From the IMG/VR virus record IMGVR_UViG_3300009373_000023, positions 1-32,691 of that record: a stretch of DNA of 32,691 nucleotides. One strand, 5' to 3'. Under the pieces are notes generated by a model. It saw only the letters and a list, made by a program, of their open reading frames with translations, searched no databases and was not told the DNA's origin. Both the position numbers and the translations under genes were made by a program. This document shows, piece by piece, positions 16,184 to 24,935 of this stretch. The stretch's first letter is position 1. Each line of letters starts with the position of its first letter. Source of the stretch: a virus.

Positions 16184-16765
16184 TTATTTAGCACTTGAGG
16201 GAGGTTGATTATAATACTCTGCCTTCATCTTCTCTTCTGTCACCTTAAACTCCTCATCTGTCTGTTGAGCTATTTCCTTCTTCGGCTGTCTACTCGCTCC
16301 TGTTTGCTCGAAGGCATTTTCAGCAGGGTTCTCTTCGTTCCCTTCACCCTTATTCTCCAACCTCAACCGCATGGCTTCTTTTTCAGGATCATCTACATTC
16401 TCGATTTGTTCAGCAGTTACGCCATGTTCAGTTACAAGTTCTTGAATACGAGACTTCTTCTCCCTCTCATTGATAGAAGCCTCCTTTTCGTCTAATAGCC
16501 GTTCTCTCTCGTCTTGCGACTCACCTCTTTCAGTCTGCTCCTTTTCTGTACTCAGTAGTAAAGCCTTAACCTCTTCTGCCACATTTCCCCCATCTACCGA
16601 ATTAGCTTGAGCAAGTGTGAGTTGAGTTTTTAGACTTGATTTTTCGGCCTCAGACTTTTTGAGTTCACTCTGCGCCTTATCTCTTGCTGCTTTAACAGCC
16701 TCCAGTTCCGACGCACGCACCATTTTTGGTGCAGCCTTTTCAGACTCGGGTTTCTCGCTACTCAT
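16184..16765 (-). CDS. Probable capsid scaffold protein
   Basis: 193 aa, almost entirely charged and helical, with long coiled-coil stretches (residues about 18-55 and 65-110: DKAQSELKKSEAEKSSLK, ERERLLDEKEASINEREKK) and a polar Gln/Asn-rich tail. Low aromatic content and position 20 bp before the major capsid gene are typical of phage scaffolding proteins, which template head assembly and leave the mature head. The SD AAAGGAG stands twelve bases from the ATG, a rather long gap. Assignment rests on composition and synteny, not on a sequence family. Confidence 0.75.
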   Translation of the reverse strand: MSSEKPESEKAAPKMVRASELEAVKAARDKAQSELKKSEAEKSSLKTQLTLAQANSVDGGNVAEEVKALLLSTEKEQTERGESQDERERLLDEKEASINEREKKSRIQELVTEHGVTAEQIENVDDPEKEAMRLRLENKGEGNEENPAENAFEQTGASRQPKKEIAQQTDEEFKVTEEKMKAEYYNQPPSSAK

Positions 16766-16811
16766 ATTAAATTGTAACTCCTTTACTTTTTATTTCGTGG
16801 CTGCTCTCTCC

Positions 16812-16860
16812 AAAAAAAGTAGGTGTGGCCAAACCTTTCATGGTTTGAGCAGCCACACCT
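16812..16860 (-). terminator. Intrinsic terminator before the scaffold-capsid genes
   Basis: On the minus strand a 9-bp stem (AGGTGTGGC/GCCACACCT) is extended by a 6-bp inner stem (CAAACC/GGTTTG) across a 4-base bulge, followed two bases later by seven T (plus-strand 16812-16818). It lies between the 1480-aa gene and the scaffold gene, downstream of a good promoter, so it could act as an attenuator. A 10-base segment just beyond the T-run (16797-16806) is complementary to part of the 5' arm (16847-16856). Confidence 0.8.
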
Positions 16861-16886
16861 CAAGGAACACTTATTCAATTAACTCA

Positions 16887-16916
16887 ATCATAAACATATT
16901 TCAGCCAATTTGTCAA
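16887..16916 (-). promoter_or_regulatory. Sigma70 promoter ahead of the scaffold-capsid genes
   Basis: Minus-strand TTGACA (16911-16916), 18-bp spacer, TATGAT (16887-16892). It begins 6 bp after the stop of the 1480-aa gene. Transcription would start near 16880 and meet the intrinsic terminator 20 bp later. Confidence 0.6.
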
Positions 16917-16921
16917 CCCCC

Positions 16922-19900
16922 TTACTGTAAAGCCTGTAAAATAGGGTTATCTGCTATCAGGCTTCTCACCTTTCTTTTCCTTGTAATCCTCTTTGGAGTA
17001 TAGTAAGGCACTAGCTCCTGTGGTATGCCTAGAATATTTATCTTGCTATCGAGAATATCTTTCGCCTGTCTACTTTTTATGATGAGACCACGCCATATTG
17101 CTAGAGCAGCATCCACTTCTGGATTATCTTTTCTGAATTTCAATCTAGCCAAGTCCTCTTCTCTGTCATTAGCAAATTCCTGTTCCTCAAAGGCTTCATC
17201 ATATTGCTGTAGAAGTCCAACATCGTCTGTTTTCATCTGCCATATTCTATCAACCTGTTGTGGCGGAAACTCATTCTCATGTGAGTCCATATAATCACTA
17301 AGATACTTGGGTGCAAACTCAATCACCTCTTCCCAATCCCTTGTAAAGAAGGGTAGTATTTCTTCCGGTAAGTCAATAGCGTTCAATCTTTGCCTTATCA
17401 AGTCTCTAGCTTCCAAACTCTTGAATGTATCAGTTCTCCCCCAAAAGTGGAGTATCATATCGAGATTAGGGTCATTCTTCCTAGCTTCTAATCTCAAATC
17501 TACATCATCACCTTTTTGCTTGGCAGGAATATCCTCATACTGTTTTATCAATATTGCATCCTGGTTCTTTAGCATCTGCATTACTTCTCTGTCTGCTCTG
17601 AGATTCCTACGATTCCACTCAGCAGCATGTGTCCTGACATATTCCCTCATATCACTCGGTATTACTTGAAGATACCTATAAAGGGGGAAACTCTCCACTT
17701 TAGCTTCTTCCCCTACATCGGGCGATAAGTCCATCATTATTTCATCAGGCATATTCTCAAGGTTCTGTAAGGCTATTTGAGCATAGTCACTTATTTGTCT
17801 ATCTATCTCGTTAATCGCATCCCTCTTAGCTTCTGAAGTCATTACTTCATCTTCATAAATCTCGTATTGGATTTGCCTTATTTCTGATATTTTCTTGGCT
17901 TGTTGCTTTAACCATCTTGCTGTAGGTGAGTAGACTTCACCAGTCTCCCAATCGAAGGTAATCTGTAACTCAGGGTGGTCATCCCTAAATTCATTAAACT
18001 TATCCATTCTACCAGCATTGCCCATCTCTTTCAGGAATTTCTCACCACCTTGATACTCTTCAAGTTTTTCATAGAACTTCTGGACATGGGCATCGGCAGA
18101 GCCAAAAGGATTACGCACTACAGCAGCTTTAATGATAGGTATATCTATCAAATCCTTTGAAGGTTCAGGGATATTTGGTACTACCCCTGTTTCTTTGAGT
18201 ATCAATTCCAATGCTTCATCAGCATATTTACCTAGTCCAGCAGTATATCCTCTAAGTAGATTCTCTATCATGGCCGGTGAGTAATTCACCCAATCGCCTA
18301 GTTTCTTGGCTACCTCAGAACTATAATGGTGGTATTGTAGTTCGGGTGGCAAATCCTTTCTACTCTCAGGTACTATCGGTCTATCAAGGAAGAAACTGTA
18401 GTTGGTTATATTCTCCAATATGGGTATTGCTGCTGTAGGTAAGAATCCAGGTGAAGCACTCTCAAGGGCGTTACGAACCATGTCTTTGAATACTTCGGGG
18501 TCTTGATTATCAATGTATTCCATTATCCTTTCTGGCATTGTGCCAAAGAGGATTCCCAATTCAAAAGGCTTTGGCACCCTATATATCTTGTTTTCCCTAT
18601 TAAATTGGTTTCTCTCTTCCTCAGACATATCATCCCATTGTGCTTCACTGATTCTCTTTGGTATTATTATCCAAAATAAATCCTTTTGCCACTGTGGAAG
18701 ACTTTTCCACCTAGCATCTTCTCTGTTCGCCTGATAGAGTAGTATGGATGGCAATGTAATACCCATTATGGCTTTAGGTATTATCCGCTCTGGTCTTTGT
18801 ATCAGTTCACGCCACAACTTCTCTTGCGCTCTCATATTGGCGTTCCAGAAGGCAGTTAGGAGATTAAAGGCTTTAGTTTGTGACCCTATAACCGCAAAGT
18901 CTAGGGTTACTTCCCTCGATGCGAAAGCAGCTGCCTCTGGCGTTGCACCTTTCCTTATGGCAGCCTTAAACTCCCCAAGTCTTGTAGCCTGTTCCGTTAA
19001 TTCGGCTGCAAGTTCCAATGTATCAAGGGGATGTTTAATATAGTCCTTAAAACCCTTACCTCTTAGCACCTCCTTCAAACTTTTGCTCAAATATTCTCTA
19101 TCAAGGGATGTTAGCATAGCACGTTGACCACCAGAAGCAGCCCAAAGATGATACATCTCCCCTCTGTTGACCATCTCAAATAGACCCCTTGCAAAGTCTA
19201 CAGGGGGTATAAACCCATATCGTGAGTAGACAAAGGCACTCATAATATCCCTGAAAGGATTTTTTATCAACCAGAAATCAGGAGATAATATAGCGCCAGC
19301 CCTTAACCATTTAGCGGGATAACCTAGTATCTTCCATATTTTACCTAACTCTGGTGGGTCTAATCCAAGTACCGCCTTATAGAGTTCATGTTCTAACTTA
19401 AAATATTTTGGTTTGCCTTTTACCAAAACGGTTAATGTATTTGGTTCTTTCGAGAACATTGCGGGTCTAAAGATGTTTATTATATCATCAGTTTCTTTAG
19501 CTGTTATTCCTGCTATATCTATGCCTAATTCCTTACCTGTTACAGTTGCCACCTTCGCTATCGGGGTTTTAATCGGCTTCATCAATGCCCTCATAAGAGG
19601 ATGTTTATTAGCCACATTAGCCATTGCAAGATTAGCCATATTAGCGTCTGCCATGTGCAAAAGAACATAAGTATTTTTAACAACAGACTGTAGAGGGTCA
19701 ATAATCAATCTTTCCTCATCACCCTTTATAGGTTTGAAGAAACTTCTTAAATTGGCTGAACCCTTACCGAAATAACCTCTATTAGCCAGTTCTTCATAAA
19801 CTCGATAGAATGGTACATAGTCCTCATTGGCTTGTTTGAATTTTTTATACATTTGTGGGCTAAGTGCGCCTGATTCCTTCACATATCGTAAAACGTCATC

Positions 19901-21364
19901 TTGATACTGAAATAAGTCATTAGCTACATCCTTGAACCAGGGATAGCGTATCTCCAAGTCTGCAATGGCTTTAATTGCCTGTTTATCTGTTATCCCTGTT
20001 TTTATTCCCCTTTGGCTAAACTTTCTCCCTATTTGGCTCTTTGCTACAGTATAAGTCTTAAAAAGTTTTAACAAATCGTCATCATCAACTCGTTTCATTA
20101 ACTCTTTCAGACCTTTACCTCTAGGTGCAAACTTGGCTTTGCCCTTCTCATTTAATTCCCAAACCTTCCTACCAAATGTTTTATAGGTTAAAAATTCGTT
20201 AGCCTTTCCGTGAGAACCAAGCATTAGCCTTCTCATATTATATGGAACTTCCTCAAAGGGAACATCAATCCCCACTCTCTCGGCAACCTTCATAAAGTTC
20301 CTGAGTGGATAGTTCTCATCGAACCCCATAGTGAACAGTCTCTCTAGTTTCTTCGCAAATGGAATCTTAGGTTCTACAATCTTATCCTCTGCAAAAGCAA
20401 TTCGGGAAGCAATTTCATCTACTTCCTTTGAGATTCCAAGACTAGGTTTTGTTGTTATAGGAATCTCCCTCTTAGTCATATCATCCAACACCAATTCAAG
20501 ATAATAACCTAATTCGTCATCAACTCTTCGCACTCCTTTAATTTCAGCCTGTGTAATTATTTCACCCCTTTGCGCTCTAGTTAGAATATCATCTATCTGT
20601 GCAGTAACCTTAACATTGGCCTTATTCCTGATTCCAGCCAACCTATTAGCACCCCTAAAAGGCAATGCCAACACCTTACCGGCAGCCACTTCAACAGCAT
20701 AGATTGGTGCTATCGGTGCAGCGGCAGTTTTCGCCAGTGGTGCTAGTGGTCCTGTAACTGCTCTCAAAGGTTTGAATATTTGGCCGGCAGATGGAGCAAG
20801 ATACCATGTGGGGTTGAGGGCTGCATTTATCATCTTCCAAGAATCAGGTATATGTTCTTGATACAAACGACTTAACTCTTCAGAGGGCATATATCTGATA
20901 TTCCGAAAGAACTCAGGAATAGCTAGGATTTCCTCCCCAACACCTTCAATGAGTGGTAATTCATCAATACCCCTTTCCTGTTCAAACTTTCTCTTAAACT
21001 CAGCCATACCAGGTGTAATCTCTTTCTCTCTGCGAAGTTGGGTATAGGCTAGGGTCATTTCTATTGGATGACCGATAGCTTCAATAACAGGATTTATCTT
21101 CTCTAATACTGGTCTGAATACATCCAATACCTGTTCGCCAAAGCCTCTCGGTGGCTGTTCTGGTGGTAATGGTGGAAGTGGTGGTAAAGGTGGTAGAGTT
21201 CCCTGTGGCTGTGCCTGAACTTCTCCTAATGGTTGATTGGGCACACCAGTTGCTCGGACATTCAACTGTTCGGGTTCTTCCTCAAGAGTCCTACTCAGTT
21301 GTTCTAAATGGGAAACATTGAATATCCTTTCAAGGGCTAAATCTATCCCTATATTTTCAGGCAT
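16922..21364 (-). CDS. 1480-aa polyvalent protein, LPD38-like, possible ejection protein
   Basis: Very large protein. Order: acidic N-terminus; proline-rich stretch at residues about 57-72 (repeats of PPLP); Ala/Pro-rich hydrophobic segment at 190-243; a helical region with NEDYVPFYRVYEE near 513 and IKGDEERLIIDPLQSVVKNT near 547; then a section at about 660-1060 resembling the LPD38 domain of phage polyvalent proteins, with NPFRDIMSAFVYSR near 702 and YRVPKPFELGILFGTMPE at 929-946; and a long charged helical tail. Polyvalent proteins are thought to enter the host with phage DNA. Placement after the portal and before the head genes fits an internal, ejected virion protein. Its ATG overlaps the upstream TAA (TAATG). 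Confidence 0.7.
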   Translation of the reverse strand: MPENIGIDLALERIFNVSHLEQLSRTLEEEPEQLNVRATGVPNQPLGEVQAQPQGTLPPLPPLPPLPPEQPPRGFGEQVLDVFRPVLEKINPVIEAIGHPIEMTLAYTQLRREKEITPGMAEFKRKFEQERGIDELPLIEGVGEEILAIPEFFRNIRYMPSEELSRLYQEHIPDSWKMINAALNPTWYLAPSAGQIFKPLRAVTGPLAPLAKTAAAPIAPIYAVEVAAGKVLALPFRGANRLAGIRNKANVKVTAQIDDILTRAQRGEIITQAEIKGVRRVDDELGYYLELVLDDMTKREIPITTKPSLGISKEVDEIASRIAFAEDKIVEPKIPFAKKLERLFTMGFDENYPLRNFMKVAERVGIDVPFEEVPYNMRRLMLGSHGKANEFLTYKTFGRKVWELNEKGKAKFAPRGKGLKELMKRVDDDDLLKLFKTYTVAKSQIGRKFSQRGIKTGITDKQAIKAIADLEIRYPWFKDVANDLFQYQDDVLRYVKESGALSPQMYKKFKQANEDYVPFYRVYEELANRGYFGKGSANLRSFFKPIKGDEERLIIDPLQSVVKNTYVLLHMADANMANLAMANVANKHPLMRALMKPIKTPIAKVATVTGKELGIDIAGITAKETDDIINIFRPAMFSKEPNTLTVLVKGKPKYFKLEHELYKAVLGLDPPELGKIWKILGYPAKWLRAGAILSPDFWLIKNPFRDIMSAFVYSRYGFIPPVDFARGLFEMVNRGEMYHLWAASGGQRAMLTSLDREYLSKSLKEVLRGKGFKDYIKHPLDTLELAAELTEQATRLGEFKAAIRKGATPEAAAFASREVTLDFAVIGSQTKAFNLLTAFWNANMRAQEKLWRELIQRPERIIPKAIMGITLPSILLYQANREDARWKSLPQWQKDLFWIIIPKRISEAQWDDMSEEERNQFNRENKIYRVPKPFELGILFGTMPERIMEYIDNQDPEVFKDMVRNALESASPGFLPTAAIPILENITNYSFFLDRPIVPESRKDLPPELQYHHYSSEVAKKLGDWVNYSPAMIENLLRGYTAGLGKYADEALELILKETGVVPNIPEPSKDLIDIPIIKAAVVRNPFGSADAHVQKFYEKLEEYQGGEKFLKEMGNAGRMDKFNEFRDDHPELQITFDWETGEVYSPTARWLKQQAKKISEIRQIQYEIYEDEVMTSEAKRDAINEIDRQISDYAQIALQNLENMPDEIMMDLSPDVGEEAKVESFPLYRYLQVIPSDMREYVRTHAAEWNRRNLRADREVMQMLKNQDAILIKQYEDIPAKQKGDDVDLRLEARKNDPNLDMILHFWGRTDTFKSLEARDLIRQRLNAIDLPEEILPFFTRDWEEVIEFAPKYLSDYMDSHENEFPPQQVDRIWQMKTDDVGLLQQYDEAFEEQEFANDREEDLARLKFRKDNPEVDAALAIWRGLIIKSRQAKDILDSKINILGIPQELVPYYTPKRITRKRKVRSLIADNPILQALQ

Positions 21365-23109
21365 TATATTGTAACCACCTTCTCAGGTCGAACTCTAGCT
21401 TGCCTAGCTCTCTTAGTTAATGCTGTCCACTTCTCTTGCTCTAAACGCTTTTCTCTCTGGGCTGGCAACTCAGTTATAGGCTCACCACCAACAAGGTTTT
21501 GAACAGCCTGTGCTTTTGCTTTCTTTATAGCCTCTTGTTCCATAGTAGGGTCTAATCCAAGACCTTTAGCCTTTTGGGTAGCTTCAGCTAATGCTCTTTC
21601 CAATGTAGCCAATCCCCCTCTTCGGGCTACCGCTTCTCGCTCCCTCTCCTGCTCTTGAACTAAGGCAGCTTCCACTGGTGTTCCACCTACTTGCCTTAAT
21701 GTAATTTTGCGTTGTCTTTGTTCTTCTCGGGTTAAAACACCCTCTCCACCTATGAACTCTGCTATTCTCTCAGGAGTTACAGTCTGGGTGAAATAACCCC
21801 TCAAGGTTTGAGTTAAGAACTTAGGCATCTGCCCGGAGCGTATTATTTCCGATTGATCACCTAACAGATTCAGAGCAGCACCATGTGCTCCTGCTCCACT
21901 CAATATCTGAGACAAATATCTAAGGTTCTGAGCTTGCATATCAGCATCTAATTCACCGGATACCAACCTATTAGCCCAATCGGTTCTCAGACGGTTAATC
22001 TGTTCTAAGGTAGCAGGGCTTAATCGGCTTATGTCCATATATTTTGCCAGAGTAGTAAGGCTTGGCACAAAGGTATTTATTCGCCTTATGTCCTCAACAA
22101 TTTTATTCTTGTCCTCTGCCCCAATACCAACTTGCATAAAACCAAGTTGTTGCGCCCATTGATTAACTCTATCCCTGATAGCCGGAGTTGTTGCAATATC
22201 ATAAGCACTTATACCCTCTTCCGTAATTCTCTGCCCCACTGATAGAGCAGACACATCCCTGGCAAATTTATTAAAGTCGTAGTTTGGGTCGCCACCCTCT
22301 TGCTCCCTCATAATCGTTATAAACTCATTAGGAGAAAGAGTCTGTTTTCTTTCCCTCGTTTCGGGGTCTAGTAATACAGCATTGTTAAAATGTTTCCATA
22401 TAGTTTGTATATCTAATTCATCAAAATTAGCAAAGGGTACTGCCACTATATAGGTTTTATCTTCTTCATCTTCAAATACCGCAATATCCATATAGGGTAA
22501 TTGATCGGCTTCTTCTACACCTGTTGGTTCTGGTTGTGTTCCCGGTCCTTCTCTCTCACGATCCCTAATATGAATATTCGGAAATGTACCGACTATCTCT
22601 ACCTCTGTCGCTCTACCTTCCATTTCCTGTATTCTTGGGAATACATTTCTGCTGAAATACTCAAAGATAGGCCATGCTTCAGGGCTTGTTAGTATTCTAT
22701 CCTGTTGATAGATGCCACGCCTTACAGCATCTTCCCCATACTTCGGCTGATTTACCATCCAAGATATGAATTGCCTATACATATCATCGGGTATATCGGG
22801 TTCTCCCGGTTGTTCTTCAGGTTCAACTTCAGGTTCTACAATCTTCTGTTCTGGTTGAGCCGGTGGTTCTTCAGGAAGCTCGACAAATACCTCTGGTCTA
22901 CGCAAGGCTACCCATTGACGATATAAGGGATGCTCTTGATATACTGTCGCATTTTTAGGCAACTCCACTGGCAAATCAGACCAGGGGAAAAGTAATCTAC
23001 CTTGCGTTTTTAGCCTGTTTATAGATTCTAAATAAGCTCTGAACCTTCTATATTCCTCAGTCGAAGGTTTTGTATAAGGACCTATCTTTGTTTCTCTTGG
23101 CTCTGCCAT
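21364..23109 (-). CDS. Pro/Glu-rich probable virion protein
   Basis: 581 aa from the ATG at 23109, which has a perfect AGGAGG six bases upstream; longer frames upstream lie inside the portal gene and are rejected. Residues about 76-115 are a Pro/Glu-rich linker (ELPEEPPAQPEQ, VEPEEQPGEPDIPDD). The middle is mixed alpha/beta, and the last 200 residues are helical and highly charged (EEQRQRKITLRQ, EQEREREAVARRGG). No family recognised. Sitting between portal and polyvalent protein and coupled to both (SD overlaps the portal stop; TAATG with the next gene), it is probably an internal head or portal-associated protein that may be ejected with the DNA. Confidence 0.55.
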   Translation of the reverse strand: MAEPRETKIGPYTKPSTEEYRRFRAYLESINRLKTQGRLLFPWSDLPVELPKNATVYQEHPLYRQWVALRRPEVFVELPEEPPAQPEQKIVEPEVEPEEQPGEPDIPDDMYRQFISWMVNQPKYGEDAVRRGIYQQDRILTSPEAWPIFEYFSRNVFPRIQEMEGRATEVEIVGTFPNIHIRDREREGPGTQPEPTGVEEADQLPYMDIAVFEDEEDKTYIVAVPFANFDELDIQTIWKHFNNAVLLDPETRERKQTLSPNEFITIMREQEGGDPNYDFNKFARDVSALSVGQRITEEGISAYDIATTPAIRDRVNQWAQQLGFMQVGIGAEDKNKIVEDIRRINTFVPSLTTLAKYMDISRLSPATLEQINRLRTDWANRLVSGELDADMQAQNLRYLSQILSGAGAHGAALNLLGDQSEIIRSGQMPKFLTQTLRGYFTQTVTPERIAEFIGGEGVLTREEQRQRKITLRQVGGTPVEAALVQEQEREREAVARRGGLATLERALAEATQKAKGLGLDPTMEQEAIKKAKAQAVQNLVGGEPITELPAQREKRLEQEKWTALTKRARQARVRPEKVVTI

Positions 23110-23119
23110 TACAAACCTC

Positions 23120-24925
23120 CTAGCGTAGAGTAAGACCAGCTTGAGTAGCCCTTCTCTCCTCATCAGTTTGCGCTCGTCTATTGAGTCCTGGTGGTGGAAT
23201 ACCCCTTGCTGCCCTTTGTACATCGGGGCTATTCACCATCTCGGGTGGCATTGTCTCAGGGCTTATCCCTGCTGTCTCTTCTCCCGGAGTAGTTGGAACA
23301 CCTTGCCTTATACCTAACTGGACTTCCAACCCCATGATATATCGCCTTATTGAAGCAGCAATGTTAGTCGCACCCTTTAATTCATATTCCTCTACTTTTT
23401 TCCACATCTGCTCAATGGTTTCTATCTGTCGGATAAACTGGTCATCCATCATCTGATCGAACCTTATGCGCTCATACTCCTGCTCGATGTCCTGAATATC
23501 CAACTCGGTATCCCAAAGAGTAGCCCTGCTAAGTATCTGTGGTGGACTCACAGCCTGTCGAGCATTGACTATAGCCTGTGTTTTATCAAACTTGGATGAT
23601 ATTGGTATTTCAACATCAAGGTAGATTCTATCCGGCACATCTTCAGGAGTAAATTCCTCAATATAGGTCATACCCCTCTTCATATCAGCCGGATTCTCAG
23701 TATGAAGAGTCATGCCCTGATATTTGCCAACTCTATACTGATTCAGGAAATCCATCATCACCGCAGCAACAATCTTATTCATCTGGAACATATATGGACC
23801 TAATTTATACCTGACAGCAGCTAGTAACTGAGATAAAGCAAAGCCCGAAATCTCAAAGGGTAAACTACCATAGACGGAGCTAGGCAATGAACCTTTCTGT
23901 TTTTGCTGACCGAAGTAGTTGAACAGAATATTGGCTTCTTGAGGGGTAGTGGCATGTTTCAATAGTTCAAGTTGGTCCTCTATTTTCAGATTTATTTCTT
24001 GGCCATATCCTCTCATTTTGCCTATCTTCCCTTGCCCACTCCTCGTTCGCAAAATAACATTTGGATAAGCGTTCTCAGACAATATAGTTGCCATTAGCCC
24101 TATCATCTCATTATCGTAGTCATACATATCCCGGTTGGCTGCTATGATACTCTCACCGCGCCTTGTTTCCCAATTTGGCTTTGTTCTATCGGGAGTGCCT
24201 ATAGAGCCACAGTGGATAGGGATTCTTTTCATCTTCTTTTGCCAAGTTAAAGGTTTCGCTAATTCCCCACCCACAAGAACAGCGTTTTTAACTTTACCAT
24301 TGTCAATTACCCAATAATTAGTTATCGTAACAAGTTCCTCTCTAGTCTTATCTTTGAGTTCATTTTGCACACCCTGGCTCTCAAAGTTGGCAGCGATAGC
24401 TTGAGCAGTTATCCCATCGGTATCATACTTTCTGATAAACTTGACAAGCCTATCCGCATCCCACTCGGGATAACATTCCAAAGGATTCCATATATCAGCA
24501 ACAAACTCTGGACCATCATCTCCCTTTTTAACCACTGTGAAAACAGAATACCAACCAAGCAACACCCAATAGGCAAGATTCCACAACCAGTACCCTTCTC
24601 CTCTATCCATACACCGATTATCAAGAGTTCTGTAGATACCGATTATGAACCTCTCTGCCTTATTCATCTTTTGCTTCTCTTCAGCATCGAAGTTTATCGA
24701 AAGGGGCATCCTGAACCTGGGGGGATTGATAGAGGCTAAAGCCCTAGAAGTATCGAAGAACACCTTTGGCTCATTGTCTATCCACTTCTTCTCATCACTT
24801 TCTAGGACAGGGTGTATAAGGTTTATCCTATCCATATCAGCGTTAATCTGCTGGTTTCTATATTGCCAGTAAGATTCAAGCCTTGTAGCATCCTGCTGAA
24901 TCTGTGTAACTACATCGTCACTCAT
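23120..24925 (-). CDS. Portal protein
   Basis: 601 aa from the ATG at 24925, chosen because AGGGGGTG lies four bases upstream; an earlier in-frame ATG at 24943 would lie inside the terminase gene without an SD. Portal-like features: WNLAYWVLLGWYSVFTVVKK, a WNPLECYPEWD segment (the conserved D-P-x-x-x-x-P-x-x-D-type stretch), long helical middle with NRDMYDYDNEMIGLMATILS, a stem-like helix, LPFEISGFALSQLLAAVRYK, and a Pro-rich C-terminal tail. Size and place right after the large terminase agree. The portal ring is the DNA channel at one head vertex and docks the terminase. Confidence 0.82.
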   Translation of the reverse strand: MSDDVVTQIQQDATRLESYWQYRNQQINADMDRINLIHPVLESDEKKWIDNEPKVFFDTSRALASINPPRFRMPLSINFDAEEKQKMNKAERFIIGIYRTLDNRCMDRGEGYWLWNLAYWVLLGWYSVFTVVKKGDDGPEFVADIWNPLECYPEWDADRLVKFIRKYDTDGITAQAIAANFESQGVQNELKDKTREELVTITNYWVIDNGKVKNAVLVGGELAKPLTWQKKMKRIPIHCGSIGTPDRTKPNWETRRGESIIAANRDMYDYDNEMIGLMATILSENAYPNVILRTRSGQGKIGKMRGYGQEINLKIEDQLELLKHATTPQEANILFNYFGQQKQKGSLPSSVYGSLPFEISGFALSQLLAAVRYKLGPYMFQMNKIVAAVMMDFLNQYRVGKYQGMTLHTENPADMKRGMTYIEEFTPEDVPDRIYLDVEIPISSKFDKTQAIVNARQAVSPPQILSRATLWDTELDIQDIEQEYERIRFDQMMDDQFIRQIETIEQMWKKVEEYELKGATNIAASIRRYIMGLEVQLGIRQGVPTTPGEETAGISPETMPPEMVNSPDVQRAARGIPPPGLNRRAQTDEERRATQAGLTLR

Positions 24926-24935
24926 AAGACACCCC

